Part shown: positions 12,481 through 25,079 of the stretch, piece by piece
Layout of the letters: each line of letters opens with the position of its first letter
Numbering within the stretch: the first letter of the stretch is position 1
From: Chiridota heheva
Lineage: Eukaryota; Echinodermata; Holothuroidea; Apodida; Chiridotidae
NCBI GenBank assembly: GCA_020152595.1
Contig: JAIGNY010004486.1
Span: 651,001-715,000, forward strand
Direction of reading: 5' to 3'
Length of the DNA stretch: 64,000 nucleotides
The notes under the pieces: generated by a model
Database searches by the model: none
What the model was told of the DNA's origin: nothing
The model's input: the letters and a program-made list of their open reading frames with translations, nothing else
Translations under genes and position numbers: made by a program

Positions 12481-12690
12481 TATGAGATGCCATTTCTATA
12501 TATGACATAGGTGTCAATTTGCATGGGAATGCGAACTATGACGGTATTTGCCGTTCTATTATTTTGCTGACAGGAGTAGCAGTACAAACGTCTGTCAACA
12601 TAATCAAATATGATTTCCATTTCATACAAAACATTTCAAACACAAAACTTTTTTAGCCTGGTTATTTAGAAGTTTAAGGAACAATATCGT
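12481..12690. other. Decayed fifth element start, then unique sequence
   Basis: Positions 12510-12560 (GTGTCAATTTGCATGGGAAT, then GCGAACTATGACGG) align with the element start that follows block 1. Similarity then fades. The remainder up to the 21-bp array is unique. Confidence 0.55.
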
Positions 12691-15600
12691 CATGCCTATT
12701 AACAATAGCATCATGCCTATTAACAATATCATCATGCCTATTAACAATATCATCATGCCTATTAACAATATCATCATGCCTATTAACACTATCGTCATGC
12801 CTATTAACAATATCGTCATGCCTATTAACAATAGCATCATGCCTATTAACAATAGCATCATGCCTATTAACAATAGCATCATGCCTATTAACAATATCAT
12901 CATGCCTATTAACAATATCATCATGCCTATTAACAATATCATAATATCATCATGCCTATTAACAATATCATCATGCCTATTAACAATATCATCATGCCTA
13001 TTAACAATATCATCATGCCTATTAACAATATCATCATGCCTATTAACAATATCATCATGCCTATTAACAATATCGTCATGCCTATTAACAATATCATCAT
13101 GCCTATTAACAATATCATCATGCCTATTAACAATATCATCATGCCTATTAACAATATCGTCATGCCTATTAACAATATCGTCATGCCTATTAACAATATC
13201 ATCATGCCTATTAACAATATCATCATGCCTATTAACAATATCATCATGCCTATTAACAATATCGTCATGCCTATTAACAATATCATCATGCCTATTAACA
13301 ATATCATCATGCCTATTAACAATATCATCATGCCTATTAACAATATCATCATGCCTATTAACAATATCATCATGCCTATTAACAATATCGTCATGCCTAT
13401 TAACAATATCGTCATGCCTATTAACAATATCGTCATGCCTATTAACAATATCGTCATGCCTATTAACAATATCGTCATGCCTATTAACAATAGCATCATG
13501 CCCATTAACAATATCATCATGCCTATTAACAATATCATCATGCCTATTAACAATATCGTCATGCCTATTAACAATATCGTCATGCCTATTAACAATATCG
13601 TCATGCCTATTAACAATATCATCATGCCTATTAACAATATCATCATGCCTATTAACAATATCGTCGTGCCTATTAACAATATCATCATGCCTATTAACAA
13701 TAGCATCATGCCTATTAACAATATCGTCATGCCTATTAACAATATCGTCATGCCTATTAACAATATCATCATGCCTATTAACAATATCATCATGCCTATT
13801 AACAATATCATCATGCCTATTAACAATATCGTCATGCCTATTAACAATATCGTCATGCCTATTAACAATATCGTCATGCCTATTAACAATATCATCATGC
13901 CTATTAACAATATCATCATGCCTATTAACAATAGCATCATGCCTATTAACAATATCATCATGCCTATTAACAATATCATCATGCCTATTAACAATATCAT
14001 CATGCCTATTAACAATATCGTCATGCCTATTAACAATATCATCATGCCTATTAACAATATCATCATGCCTATTAACAATATCGTCAATTAACAATAGCAT
14101 CATGCCTATTAACAATATCATCATGCCTATTAACAATATCATCATGCCTATTAACAATATCATCATGCCTATTAACAATATCATCATGCCTATTAACAAT
14201 ATCGTCATGCCTATTAACAATATCATCATGCCTATTAACAATATCATGCCTATTAACAATATCATCATGCCTATTAACAATATCATCATGCCTATTAACA
14301 ATATCATCATGCCTATTAACAATATCATCATGCCTATTAACAATATCATCATGCCTATTAACAATATCATCATGCCTATTAACAATATCATCATGCCTAT
14401 TAACAATATCATCATGCCTATTAACAATATCATCATGCCTATTAAACATTAACAATATCATCATGCCTATTAACAATATCATCATGCCTATTAACAATAT
14501 CATCATGCCTATTAACAATATCATCATATCATCATGCCTATTAACAATATCATCATGCCTATTAACAATATCATCATGCCTATTAACAATATCATCATGC
14601 CTATTAACAATATCGTCATGCCTATTAATATCATCATGCCTATTAACAATATCATCATGCCTATTAACAATATCGTCATGCCTATTAACAATATCGTCAT
14701 GCCTATTAACAATATCATCATGCCTATTAACAATATCATCATGCCTATTAACAATATCATCATGCCTATTAACAATATCATCATGCCTATTAACAATATC
14801 ATCATGCCTATTAACAATATCATCATGCCTATTAACAATATCATCATGCCTATTAACAATATCATCATCATGCCTATTAACAATATCATCATGCCTATTA
14901 ACAATATCATCATGCCTATTAACAATATCATCATGCCTATTAACAATATCATCATGCCTATTAACAATATCATCATGCCTATTAACAATATCATCATGCC
15001 TATTAACAGCATCATGCCTATTAACAATATCATCATGCCTATTAACAATATCATCATGCCTATTAACAATATCATCATGCCTATTAACAATATCATCATG
15101 CCTATTAACAATATCATCATGCCTATTAACAATAGCATCATGCCTATTAACAATATCATCATGCCTATTAACAATATCATCATGCCTATTAACAATATCA
15201 TCATGCCTATTAACAATATCGTCATGCCTATTAACAATATCATCATGCCTATTAACAATATCATCATGCCTATTAACAATATCATCATGCCTATTAACAA
15301 TATCATCATGCCTATTAACAATATATCATGCCTATTAACAATATCATCATGCCTATTAACAATATCATCATGCCTATTAACAATATCATCATGCCTATTA
15401 ACAATATCATCATGCCTATTAACAATATCATCATGCCTATTAACAATATCATCATGCCTATTAACAATATCATCATGCCTATTAACAATATCATCATGCC
15501 TATTAACAATATCATCATGCCTATTATCATGCCTATTAACAATATCATCATGCCTATTAACAATATCATCATGCCTATTAACAATATCATCATGCCTATT

Positions 15601-18600
15601 AACAAATCATCATGCCTATTAACAATATCATCATGCCTATTAACAATATCATCATGCCTGTTAACAATATCATCATGCCTATTAACAATATCATCATGCC
15701 TATTAACAATATCATCATGCCTATTAACAATATCATCATGCCTATTAACAATATCATCATGCCTATTAACAATATCATCATGCCTATTAACAATATCATC
15801 ATGCCTATTAACAATAATCATGCCTATATCATCATGCCTATTAACAATATCATCATGCCTATTAACAATATCATCATGCCTATTAACAATATCATCATGC
15901 CTATTAACAATATCATCATGCCTATTAACAATATCATCATGCCTATTAACAATATCATCATGCCTATTAACAATATCATCATGCCTATTAACAATATCAT
16001 CATGCCTATTAACAATATCATCATGCCTATTAACAATATCATCATGCCTATTAACAATATCATCATGCCTATTAACAATATCATCATGCCTATTAACAAT
16101 ATCATCATGCCTATTAACAATATCATCATGCCTATTAACAATATCATCATGCCTATTAACAATATCATCATGCCTATTAACAATATCATCATGCCTATTA
16201 ACAATATCATCATGCCTATTAACAATAGCATCATTAACAATATCATCATGCCTATTAACAATATCATCATGCCTATTAACAATATCATCATGCCTATTAA
16301 CAATATCATCATGCCTATTAACAATATCATCATGCCTATTAACAATATCATCATGCCTATTAACAATATCATCATGCCTATTAACAATATCATCATGCCT
16401 ATTAACAATATCATCATGCCTATTAACAATATCGTCATGCCTATTAACAATATCATCATGCCTATTAACAATATCATCATGCCTATTAACAATATCATCA
16501 TGCCTATTAACAATATCATCATGCCTATTAACAATATCATCATGCCTATTAACAATATCATCATGCCTATTAACAATATCATCATGCCTATTAACAATAT
16601 CATCATGCCTATTAACAATATCATCATGCCTATTAACAATATCATCATGCCTATTAACAATATCATCATGCCTATTAACAATATCATCATGCCTATTAAC
16701 AATATCATCATGCCTATTAACAATATCATCATGCCTATTAACAATATCATCATGCCTATTAACAATAGCATCATGCCTATTAACAATATCATCATGCCTA
16801 TTAACAATATCATCATGCCTATTAACAATATCATCATGCCTATTAACAATATCATCATGCCTATTAACAATATCATCATGCCTATTAACAATATCGTCAT
16901 GCCTATTAACAATAGCATCATGCCTATTAACAATATCATCATATTAACAATATCATCTATTAACAATATCATCATGCCTATTAACAATATCATCATGCCT
17001 ATTAACAATATCATCATGCCTATTAACAATATATCATGCCTATTAACAATATCATCATGCCTATTAACAATATCATCATGCCTATTAACAATATCATCAT
17101 GCCTATTAACAATATCATCATGCCTATTAACAATATCATCATGCCTATTAACAATATCATCATGCCTATTAACAATATCATCATGCCTATTAACAATATC
17201 ATCATGCCTATTAACAATATCATCATGCCTATTAACAATATCATCATGCCTATTAACAATATCATCATGCCTATTAACAATATCATCATGCCTATTAACA
17301 ATATCATCATGCCTATTAACAATATCATCATGCCTATTAACAATAGCATCATGCCTATTAACAATATCATCATGCCATAACAATATCATCATGCCTATTA
17401 ACAATATCATCATGCCTATTAACAATATCATCATGCCTATTAACAATATCTTCATGCCTATTAACTCATGCCTTAACAATATCATCATGCCTATTAACAA
17501 TATCATCATGCCTATTAACAATATCATCATGCCTATTAACAATATCATCATGCCTATTAACAATATCATCATGCCTATTAACAATATCATCATGCCTATT
17601 AACAATATCATCATGCCTATTAACAATATCATCATGCCTATTAACAATATCATCATGCCTATTAACAATATCATCATGCCTATTAACAATATCATCATGC
17701 CTATTAACAATATCATCATGCCTATTAAATTAACAATATCATCATGCCTATTAACAATATCATCATGCCTATTAACAATATCATCATGCCTATTAACAAT
17801 ATCATCATGCCTATTAACAATATCATCATCTATTAACAATATCATCATGCCTATTAACAATATCATCATGCCTATTAACAATATCATCATGCCTATTATT
17901 AACAATATCGTCATCATCCTATTAACAATATCGTCATGCCTATTAACAATATCTATTAACAATATCGTCATGCCTATTAACAATATCATCATGCCTATTA
18001 ACAATATCATCATGCCTATTAACAATATCATCATGCCTATTAACAATATCATCATGCCTATTAACAATATCATCATGCCTATTAACAATATCGTCATGCC
18101 TATTAACAATTCAACAATATCGTCATGCCTATTAACAATATCGTCATGCCTATTAACAATATCATCATGCCTATTAACAATATCATCATGCCTATTAACA
18201 ATATCATCATGCCTATTAACAATATCGTCATGCCTATTAACAATATCGTCATGCCTATTAACAATATCGTCATGCCTATTAACAATAGCATCATGCCTAT
18301 TAACAATATCGTCATGCCTATTAACAATAGCATCATGCCTATTAACAATATCGTCATGCCTATTAACAATATCATCATGCCTATTAACAATATCATCATG
18401 CCTATTAACAATATCATCTTGCCTATTAACAATATCGTCATGCCTATTAACAATATCATCATGCCTATTAACAATATCATCATGCCTATTAACAATATCG
18501 TCATGCCTATTAACAATATCGTCATGCCTATTAACAATATCATCATGCCTATTAACAATATCATCATGCCTATTAACAATATCATCATGCCTATTAACAA

Positions 18601-18729
18601 TATCGTCATGCCTATTAACAATATCGTCATGCCTATTAACAATATCATCATGCCTATTAACAATATCATCATGCCTATTAACAATATCATCATGCCTATT
18701 AACAATAGCATCATGCCTATTAACAATAG
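12691..18729. repeat. 6-kb array of a 21-bp unit, about 285 copies
   Basis: Each unit reads ATCATCATGCC followed by TATTAACAAT. The common variants are ATCGTCATG and AGCATCATG. All six frames are nearly stop-free, giving huge fake frames, the longest about 1050 codons (15612-18767). The central part (about 14.5-17.9 kb) is almost homogeneous. Both ends (12.7-14.1 kb and 17.9-18.7 kb) are enriched in TCGTC and AGC variants. Scattered indels occur near 12943, 14086, 14446, 15530, 15815, 16942, 17465, 17728 and 17900-18115. Confidence 0.99.
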
Positions 18730-18967
18730 ATACAGTGCACCAAACAAGGATGTTCAAAACACTTTAATCTACGTTAATTTAGGCCCTTTTAAATTCGTAA
18801 CAGATTTTGATTCAATTTGAACATACCCTTATAATATATTTATACTATTTATCATTACTTTTAGCTCGGCTATTCTACTACCCTTGGCATCGGCATTAGC
18901 TTGAAATTTCTGGTTAAAGTTTTCTTTGTTTGTTGGTTGAAGATTTATTTGTATGTTGGTTAAAGTT

Positions 18968-19240
18968 TTTGGATGAGTTTGTTATGATAATGTTATTTCT
19001 GACATGAACAGCAATTAGAAGATTAGTCTTGGGATGAATGAAAAAGCAAATTAAAGATTCCTTGCCTCTAAAGAATTTTTAATAAGATGTCTCGGGTATA
19101 AGAAGAGATCTAAATAGGGTTTTGGAGTAGTTTTTTTGTTATGATAATGACATTCCTGACATGAATAGCGATCAAAATGTTTGTCTTGCCATGAATAAAA
19201 AAGCAAATAAAAAAATTCTCCCTTCCATAGAATTCTAAAT
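18968..19240. repeat. Diverged direct duplication, about 110-bp copies
   Basis: Copy 1 starts near GTTTGTTATGATAATGTTAT (about 18978) and copy 2 near TTTTGTTATGATAATGACAT (about 19133). They share TGACATGAA, TCTTG..ATGAAT and AAAAAGCAAAT blocks and end in AGAATT. They lie about 155 bp apart. Confidence 0.75.
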
Positions 19241-19655
19241 TAGGGGTTTCGAAAAAATAAACAATAGGTGGAATGTGGGGTAGAAGATGACATGATGATA
19301 AAGTAGGTGTAGGATGAAGGTGAGATTTCATGTGGGACTGGGTGGAATTTTATGTTTAAATATCTCCTTAATGAATTAATATTTTGGAATGCTATCTTCA
19401 CCATTTTTTGTTTCTTTCTTAGTCCTCTAAGGTGAATTAACTTGACTACTGAACTAATTCTTAAAGATAAATAGAGAGGGTAGCTAGGTAAGTAAATGAC
19501 TTAAGAAACAACAAATAATTGCATTATGCCACACGGTTAATATTTCATTGACATGGGCAAGTCATGGGTCTCTCCTTCCTTTGTGACTCAATGGATATAA
19601 TAAAAAAAAAAGGTGTTTCATTATTAAAGATTTCTTTCATGTTTGATGACTTACT

Positions 19656-19677
19656 GGGTGAGGTAGTAACCTCACCC
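19656..19677. repeat. Perfect hairpin, 9-bp arms, 4-nt loop
   Basis: GGGTGAGGT, loop AGTA, ACCTCACCC. The arms are exactly complementary. There is no T-run or gene context that would make it a terminator. Confidence 0.8.
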
Positions 19678-20580
19678 AAAATGTCTAATACAACTCAAAG
19701 ATATATTGAGGCTTGCAGTAAAATGTGAAATCTAAAGAAAGGGAAAAAGTAAGTGCATCCTTGACAGCTCATGTAATTTGAAATAACTTTCCCTACTAGC
19801 CCCAGCACTGGCATATACGTCCATCAACAGCCCATTGTCTACGCTAGCTTTGAATAGTAGAGCATACTGTCCTTCCAAAAGTTCTTGTCAATTTTATTAT
19901 GTACGTTTTGCGGTGAGTGGAAGCTATCTGACAACAAATTGATGACATCGGTAAAGACCACCATGTAGGACATCACTATGATTTATTTTGAGACGAAATC
20001 GCCCCTGTAATTTCTAGTCATGAATTTCTTTTGTGGCTTGAAGAACCAACACAATCCCCACAATATGTTTATCTTAAAATCTTGTCAGATATATTAAAAT
20101 ACAGAGGTTAGATAATCGAGTCATAGAATTGTTATTTTATATTAAAGGTGCATGGACATGTAGAGGGCTTTTACTCACATGAACGAGCTTTAAATACTGA
20201 TCAGAACAGCCTTTGAATGGTTACAATAGCACTTATAGTTTTTACGTTTTGACAATCAGTTTGTCAATATTTTACCATGTGGAAAAGTGGTGATGTATGA
20301 GCAGGAATACAACTAAAATTCTTAATGCTATTGATTTCAAAAATCAAAGGTGCTCAAATTGCGTTCTATTTGCTAAATCTGGGTCAAGGTAAAAATAATA
20401 TCAAATTTCCTGTTCACTCTAGTCAACTTCTCCCATTTATAATATATAGGGAAGGACCAAAAAATAGAAAGTTAACATAAACAGTTTTCAAGTTCTCCCA
20501 TTTTGAGGTTCCAAAATATTGCACAAGTCATGCTAATTAAATATCTAATTTAAAGATGCTTTAAATTACACTTAATTTTA

Positions 20581-20770
20581 CCCAGTGGCGTAACTAGGCG
20601 CTGGCATTTGGGAGGCAAGAGTGGGACAGGGTTTCATTTTGCAGGGCGAGATTAATGAGTTTGAAACGTTTAACTATATTCTGTCATTTCGTTTGGGGGA
20701 AATTGGGGGCAAGGCCTTTGAAAGGGGGCTCATGCCCCTCTTGTGGTAATGCTCCTGTTTTAATGGGACG
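20581..20770. repeat. Dispersed repeat with CAGTGGCGTAACTAGG start
   Basis: It begins CAGTGGCGTAACTAGGCG and contains the G-rich box GGGGGCAAGGCC with TGCCCCTC. Sequences starting the same way recur at 28765-28778 (minus), 34793-34810 (minus) and, more weakly, 59101 (+). This indicates a genome-wide family of small non-autonomous elements. No coding capacity is seen. Confidence 0.55.
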
Positions 20771-20798
20771 TTTTGCTATTTTTAGGATTTTAGATCTA

Positions 20799-21610
20799 TT
20801 TTAAACCATTTAAGCTCCTGTTGTTGCTACCTGTCCATATACCTTTAAGCTCCTGTTGTTGCTACCGTTTGTCCATTTGATTCATCGCCATAAGTATAGC
20901 GGCTCGTTTGATTCATCGCCATAAGTAATTTATTTTAAACCATTTAAGCTCCTGTTGTTGCTACCTGTCCATATACCTTTAAGCTCCTGTTGTTGCTACC
21001 TGTCCATATACCTTTAAGCTCCTGTTGTTGCTACCTGTCCATATACCTTTAAGCTCCTGTTGTTGCTACCTGTCCATGTACCTTTAAGCTTCTGTTGTTG
21101 CTACCTGTCCATATACCTTTAAGCTCCTATTGTTGCTACTTGTCCATATACCTTTAAGCTCCTGTTGTTGCTACCTGTCCATATACCTTTAAGCTTCTGT
21201 TCTTGCTACCTGTCCATATACCTTTAAGCTTTTGTTGTTACTTGTCCATATACCTTTCAGCTCCTCTTGTTGCTACCTGTCCATATACCTTTAAGCTCCT
21301 GTTGTTGCTACCTGTCCATATACTTTTAAGCTTCTGTTGTTGCTACTTGTCCATATACATTTAAGCTCCTGTTGTTGCTACCTGTCCCTATACCTTTAAC
21401 TCCTGTTGTTGCTACCTGTCCATATACCTTTAAGCTTCTGTTGTTGCTACCTGTCCATATACCTTTAAGCTCCTGTTGTTGCTACCTGTCCATATACCTT
21501 TAAGCTCCTGTTGTTGCTACCTGTCCATATACCTTTAAGCTTCTGTTGTTGCTACCTGTCCATATACCTTTAAGCTCCTGTTGTACCTGTCCATATACCT
21601 TTACCTGTCC
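20799..21610. repeat. 35-bp tandem array, about 21 copies
   Basis: The unit contains TTTAAGCTCCTGTTGTTGCT and ACCTGTCCATATACC. Variants are AAGCTTCTG and TACTTGTCC. The first monomers are interrupted at 20868-20935 by two units of the neighbouring 31-bp family, and the phrase TTTTAAACCATTTAAGCTCC occurs on both sides of that interruption. Confidence 0.95.
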
Positions 21611-22115
21611 ATATACGCCATAAGTATAGTGGCTCGTTTGATGCATTGCCACAAGTATAGTGGCTCTGTTTTGATTCATTGTCCATATAGCTAGTTTCTT
21701 GTTTAATTTATCACCTGTCCAGTATAGTGGCTCGTTTTGATTCATGTCCAAGTATAGTGGCTCGTTTGATGCATTGCCACAAGTATAGTGGCTCGTTTGA
21801 TTCATCGCCACAAGTATAGCTAGTTTCTTGTTTAATTCATCACCACAAGTATAGTGGCTCGTTTGATTCATCACCACAAGTATAGTAGCTCGTTTGATTC
21901 ATCGCCACAAGTATAGTGGCTCGTTTGATTCATCGCCATAAGTATAGTGGCTCGTTTTATTCATCGCCATAAGTATAGCGGCTCGTTTGATTCATCGCCA
22001 TAAGTATAGTAGCTCGTTTGATTCATCGCCACAAGTATAGTGGCTCGTTTTATTCATCGCCATAAGTACTAGTAGCTCGTTTGATTCATCGCCATAAGTA
22101 TAGCGGCTCGTTTGA
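21611..22115. repeat. 31-bp tandem array, about 15 copies
   Basis: The unit contains AGTATAGTGGCTCGTTTGAT and TCATCGCCACA. It follows the 35-bp array directly, with mixed units at the border (21590-21760). Main variants are GCCATAAG/GCCACAAG and AGCGGCTCG/AGTGGCTCG. Two stray units occur at 20868-20935. Confidence 0.93.
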
Positions 22116-23281
22116 CGCGCTCCTGAAAGGAATATTTCCGTGAATTTTATTTTCATATAGAGGATTATGAAAGAAACAATTTGGTGAATAAATCATGTTG
22201 AGGAGTTTTTGCATTTCAAACATTGTGCGAGCGTGTATGATAAAAAAAAAAAGTGACCTCGCATTGTACAGTGTGGTGTCAGAAAGGCAAATCCAAGACC
22301 ATCTTTTTGTATTTTGAAAATCATGCCCGAATCGTTATATCAGAATCATGTCCTCCTGACTCGGCATCATGCTGACAACATCATACTTGGGCACTTAGTC
22401 GGGCAGAGATTCAAAATGTTGCATGTCTTTATCTTCTGTTTAAATTAGATATACATCTCAATCATGCCTGAATCATCTAGATACCAGAATGATCTCCACT
22501 CGACTCGGCATGATGCTGATGTGGGTTTGGGTTGGGCAACTGCAGGAGACATACAGGAAAGATGCCCGCCCTCACGTTTAAAGTCAAAAGCCATTTTTCA
22601 GTTAACTAGAAATCTTCCAGGGAATTCGCCCCTTGGACCCTATCAGAGTTGCATCCATAAACCCAACAATATCGTGTAGGAATTTTTAGGGGAAAGTTAT
22701 CTTTTGCCTGCAGTCTTAATGGTAACCCAAATGCTTATATCTGAGTAAAATGTAACACTATAATTTGAATTTTTTATTAATTAGATTTCGAATTTTTGTG
22801 TTGATTTTAAGCCACTTTTGAGGCAAAATAAAACTATATACCAAGACTTCACCTTTGAGCCCCACAATTTTGTCCGAATTTTCTCGATTTTCAGGGGAAT
22901 GTATTCGTTTGTGTTGATTTTCTGAATTGTATCAGTTTGTGTTGATTTCAAACATTTCACCCCTGAACCCTACCAAGGGACCTTTGAGCGGGACTTCATC
23001 TCCTGTATCCCTACTCTGCTCGTCATCCCCCCCCCCTCCTTTTTCTTTCCCTCCAACCCCATGATTTATATTTGGGAGCTGAGTTAATTTTCGCCCACTG
23101 GGGCATCAAAACAAGAAATCTTCAAACCAGGGCTTCGCCGACATCCATGAACCCCACAATTCTGTCCCAGTTTTTTCCATTTCAGGGGAAATTTCTCTCA
23201 CTGTCCTCTGCCTGTTTGGAAATGGTAATCCAAATGCTTATCCAGTTCATTCAATAAATTTCAACATTCCAAATTTAAAAT
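22116..23281. repeat. Low-copy and dispersed repeats, no intact gene
   Basis: Two internal duplications are visible. First, 22322-22420 and 22463-22545 share ATGCC(C/T)GAATC and GACTCGGCAT(C/G)ATGCTGA. Second, CCCCACAATTTTGTCC with a following CAGGGGAAT (22859-22902) resembles 23149-23190, and GGTAACCCAAATGCTTAT (22721-22738) resembles 23224-23241. The phrase GCCCCTTGGACCCTAT near 22630 belongs to the GCCCCCTGGACCCTA family also present at 34286. A C-run lies at 23028-23038. Confidence 0.6.
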
Positions 23282-23293
23282 TGTCCTCTTTTC

Positions 23294-23936
23294 ATCAAGA
23301 GAGACGGTGCCAAATCACCCACCAATACCATCTTCCTGACTTTCGCCACACCAACTCTTCCCTCCCACACCACTGCTGGCTACCTGAGAATCCCAGTCTC
23401 CCCTTACATTCCCAACCTCTGTTGCCATAAGTGCCAGAGGTATGGCCAGAGGCCATATAAAAACTGTCGCAGCCAAGCGCGCTGTGGTAACTGTGGAGCC
23501 CTAGACCGTGACAGCACCTCCTGCACCAACACCCCACTCTGCACCAATTGCGATGGTAGTACCAGCCAACCATCCCTTCTCAAAAGACTGCCCCACCTGG
23601 CTTCAGGAAAAGCAAATTACCAAACTGAAAACCCTTAATCCCAACATCACTTACCCAGTGGCCAGGAAACAATTCCTCGCCCTCCTCCACACTAAACCTT
23701 CCTACTCGAGCGCAGTCTCCTTCAACACCAAAACCGCCCCCTTAGCACAACTAAAACTGACTCACATGCCCAAACCGACCTCACCTGGCTCTTCTTACCC
23801 AGTCCTAAGCCCATCACCTCACCATTGCCAACAACCCAACCACACCCATTACCCAAACCACCTCTCACCACCACTTCTCTCCTCAACCTTCCTTCCTTCT
23901 CTAAGACCCTGCTGTCCCCTACCCCAACACCTCTAA
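23294..23936 (+). pseudogene. Retrotransposon ORF1 (gag-like, CCHC zinc knuckles), frameshifted
   Basis: From 23294 the frame reads IKRDGAKSPTNTIFLTFATP, then a cysteine-rich stretch with CCHKCQRYG, CRSQARCGNCGAL, SCTNTPLCTNC. This is the spacing of CCHC-type nucleic-acid-binding knuckles in the ORF1 proteins of I- and Jockey-group LINEs. Near 23550 the reading shifts to the frame open at 23508-23936, giving SKDCPTWLQEKQITKLKTLN and then a proline/serine/threonine-rich tail to a stop at 23936. The start is missing. ORF1 proteins bind the element RNA in the retrotransposition particle; this copy cannot make one. Confidence 0.8.
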
Positions 23937-23959
23937 TGCCATCAAACTCAAGCCAACCA

Positions 23960-24030
23960 GGCTAAGAAACATTAAACCAACAAACTAACCAACAAACTAA
24001 CCAACAAACCAATCAACAAAACAGCCCACC
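23960..24030 (+). repeat. Short (CAAACTAAC)n-like tract between ORF1 and ORF2
   Basis: About five or six copies of a 9-12-bp motif (CCAACAAACTAA) lie between the two retrotransposon frames. This is probably a replication-slippage tract inside the element. Confidence 0.6.
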
Positions 24031-24233
24031 ACCCAACCCACACGTATGACACTGAAGAGAACATGGATTGTTCGATTACCTAACACACTGAACAAACTTC
24101 TCGTCCATCTTTCAAAAACAACCGCTCCCAAAGAAACAGGGACATATCCACAGAAAAAGCAAGCCAACTCAGACCCAACATATCTTTATCCAGATAACCC
24201 CCCCCCTTCCCTCTACTTCCCCCTCGCTTCCTT

Positions 24234-25061
24234 ATGGCGCGCACCACAAACAATTACAATAACATCCACAACATTATACAATGGAACATTAGGAGATTTA
24301 AGGCCAATTCAGAAGAAATTGACCCACTGGCCACCATCTTCAACCTGGTAGCTTTCTGCCTACAGAAAACCTTCTTGAAAACCACTGACCATTATTCCCT
24401 CAGCAACTTCACTTGCTACCATAAACATCAAGTGGACGCCGACAGGGCCTGTGGGGGCGTCTCCATTCTCGTTAGACACGATATCGCACACAGCCGTGTT
24501 TGTGTGAACACCGACCTTCCATCCTTCAGGCCATCTGTGTGTATATCTCCCTCTACGAAACCTTCACTCTTTGCAATATCTACCCCCCCAACGCCAAAGT
24601 TCAACAAATCAGCCTTAACAACCTCATCTCTCGGCTCTCCTCCCCCGTCATCCTTCTTGGTGACTTCAACGCCCATAACCTTTTGTGGGGCTCCAATATT
24701 ACGACCCCAAGAGACAAGCTCGTCAAAAGACTCTTCGCAGCACAGCCTCTTCTTGCTCAACATTAACTCCCCGACCTACCTTCACCCTGCCACAGGCTCC
24801 CTCACCTGTATTGACCACTGCAAGGTCACTGCTGATCTCAGTGGTAGTGACAATTATCGTCTTTTTATTCACTGCCACATTCAAGCCCCCTCAGACCACA
24901 CCCCCAATTCAAACCTCGAGAAGGGCGACTGGCCCCTTTTCGAAACCCTCTGCGACTCACACCCCACACACCCCCATCTCCTCGAGGGTGAGGATCCCAT
25001 GTCAAACTTCAGTAACATCCTTATCAACATCGTCAAATGCTCCATTCCCAAAAAACCCTAA
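24234..25061 (+). pseudogene. Retrotransposon ORF2 N-terminus: APE-type endonuclease, frameshifted
   Basis: From ATG 24234 the frame gives IIQWNIRRFKANSEEIDPLA (the WNIRG-type first motif) and AFCLQKTFL, where the family normally has the catalytic glutamate in LQET; here it reads K. GGVSILVRHDIAHSR follows. The reading then moves to the frame open at 24500-24766, with NIYPPNAKVQ and VILLGDFNAHNLLWGS, the canonical GDFNAH motif. It returns to the first frame for GSLTCIDHC and SGSDNYRLFIH, a mutated form of the SDH(F/Y)P motif, continuing to KKP at 25061. APE endonucleases nick target DNA to prime reverse transcription. The E-to-K change, the SDH change and two frameshifts show it is inactive. 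Confidence 0.85.
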
Positions 25062-25079
25062 CCACCCACAACCCCTAGT

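Larger units (their letters stand above)
18730..20580. other. Unique AT-rich region, no supported gene
   Basis: No open frame with a recognisable domain. It holds a diverged direct duplication (18970-19240) and a perfect short hairpin (19656-19677). Nothing else could be assigned in the remaining sequence. Confidence 0.6.

Noticed and set aside
12692..18767. Open frames up to about 1050 codons across the 21-bp array on both strands
   Set aside because: Every frame is open because the 21-bp unit has no stop and is a multiple of three. The peptides are pure 7-residue periods, with frame jumps at indels and no start or splice context.
22464..22679. 71-codon frame (+)
   Set aside because: It spans a local duplication and a dispersed-repeat phrase; no domain.
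23295..23573. Minus-strand 92-codon frame rich in W, G and C
   Set aside because: Antisense shadow of the zinc-knuckle ORF1.
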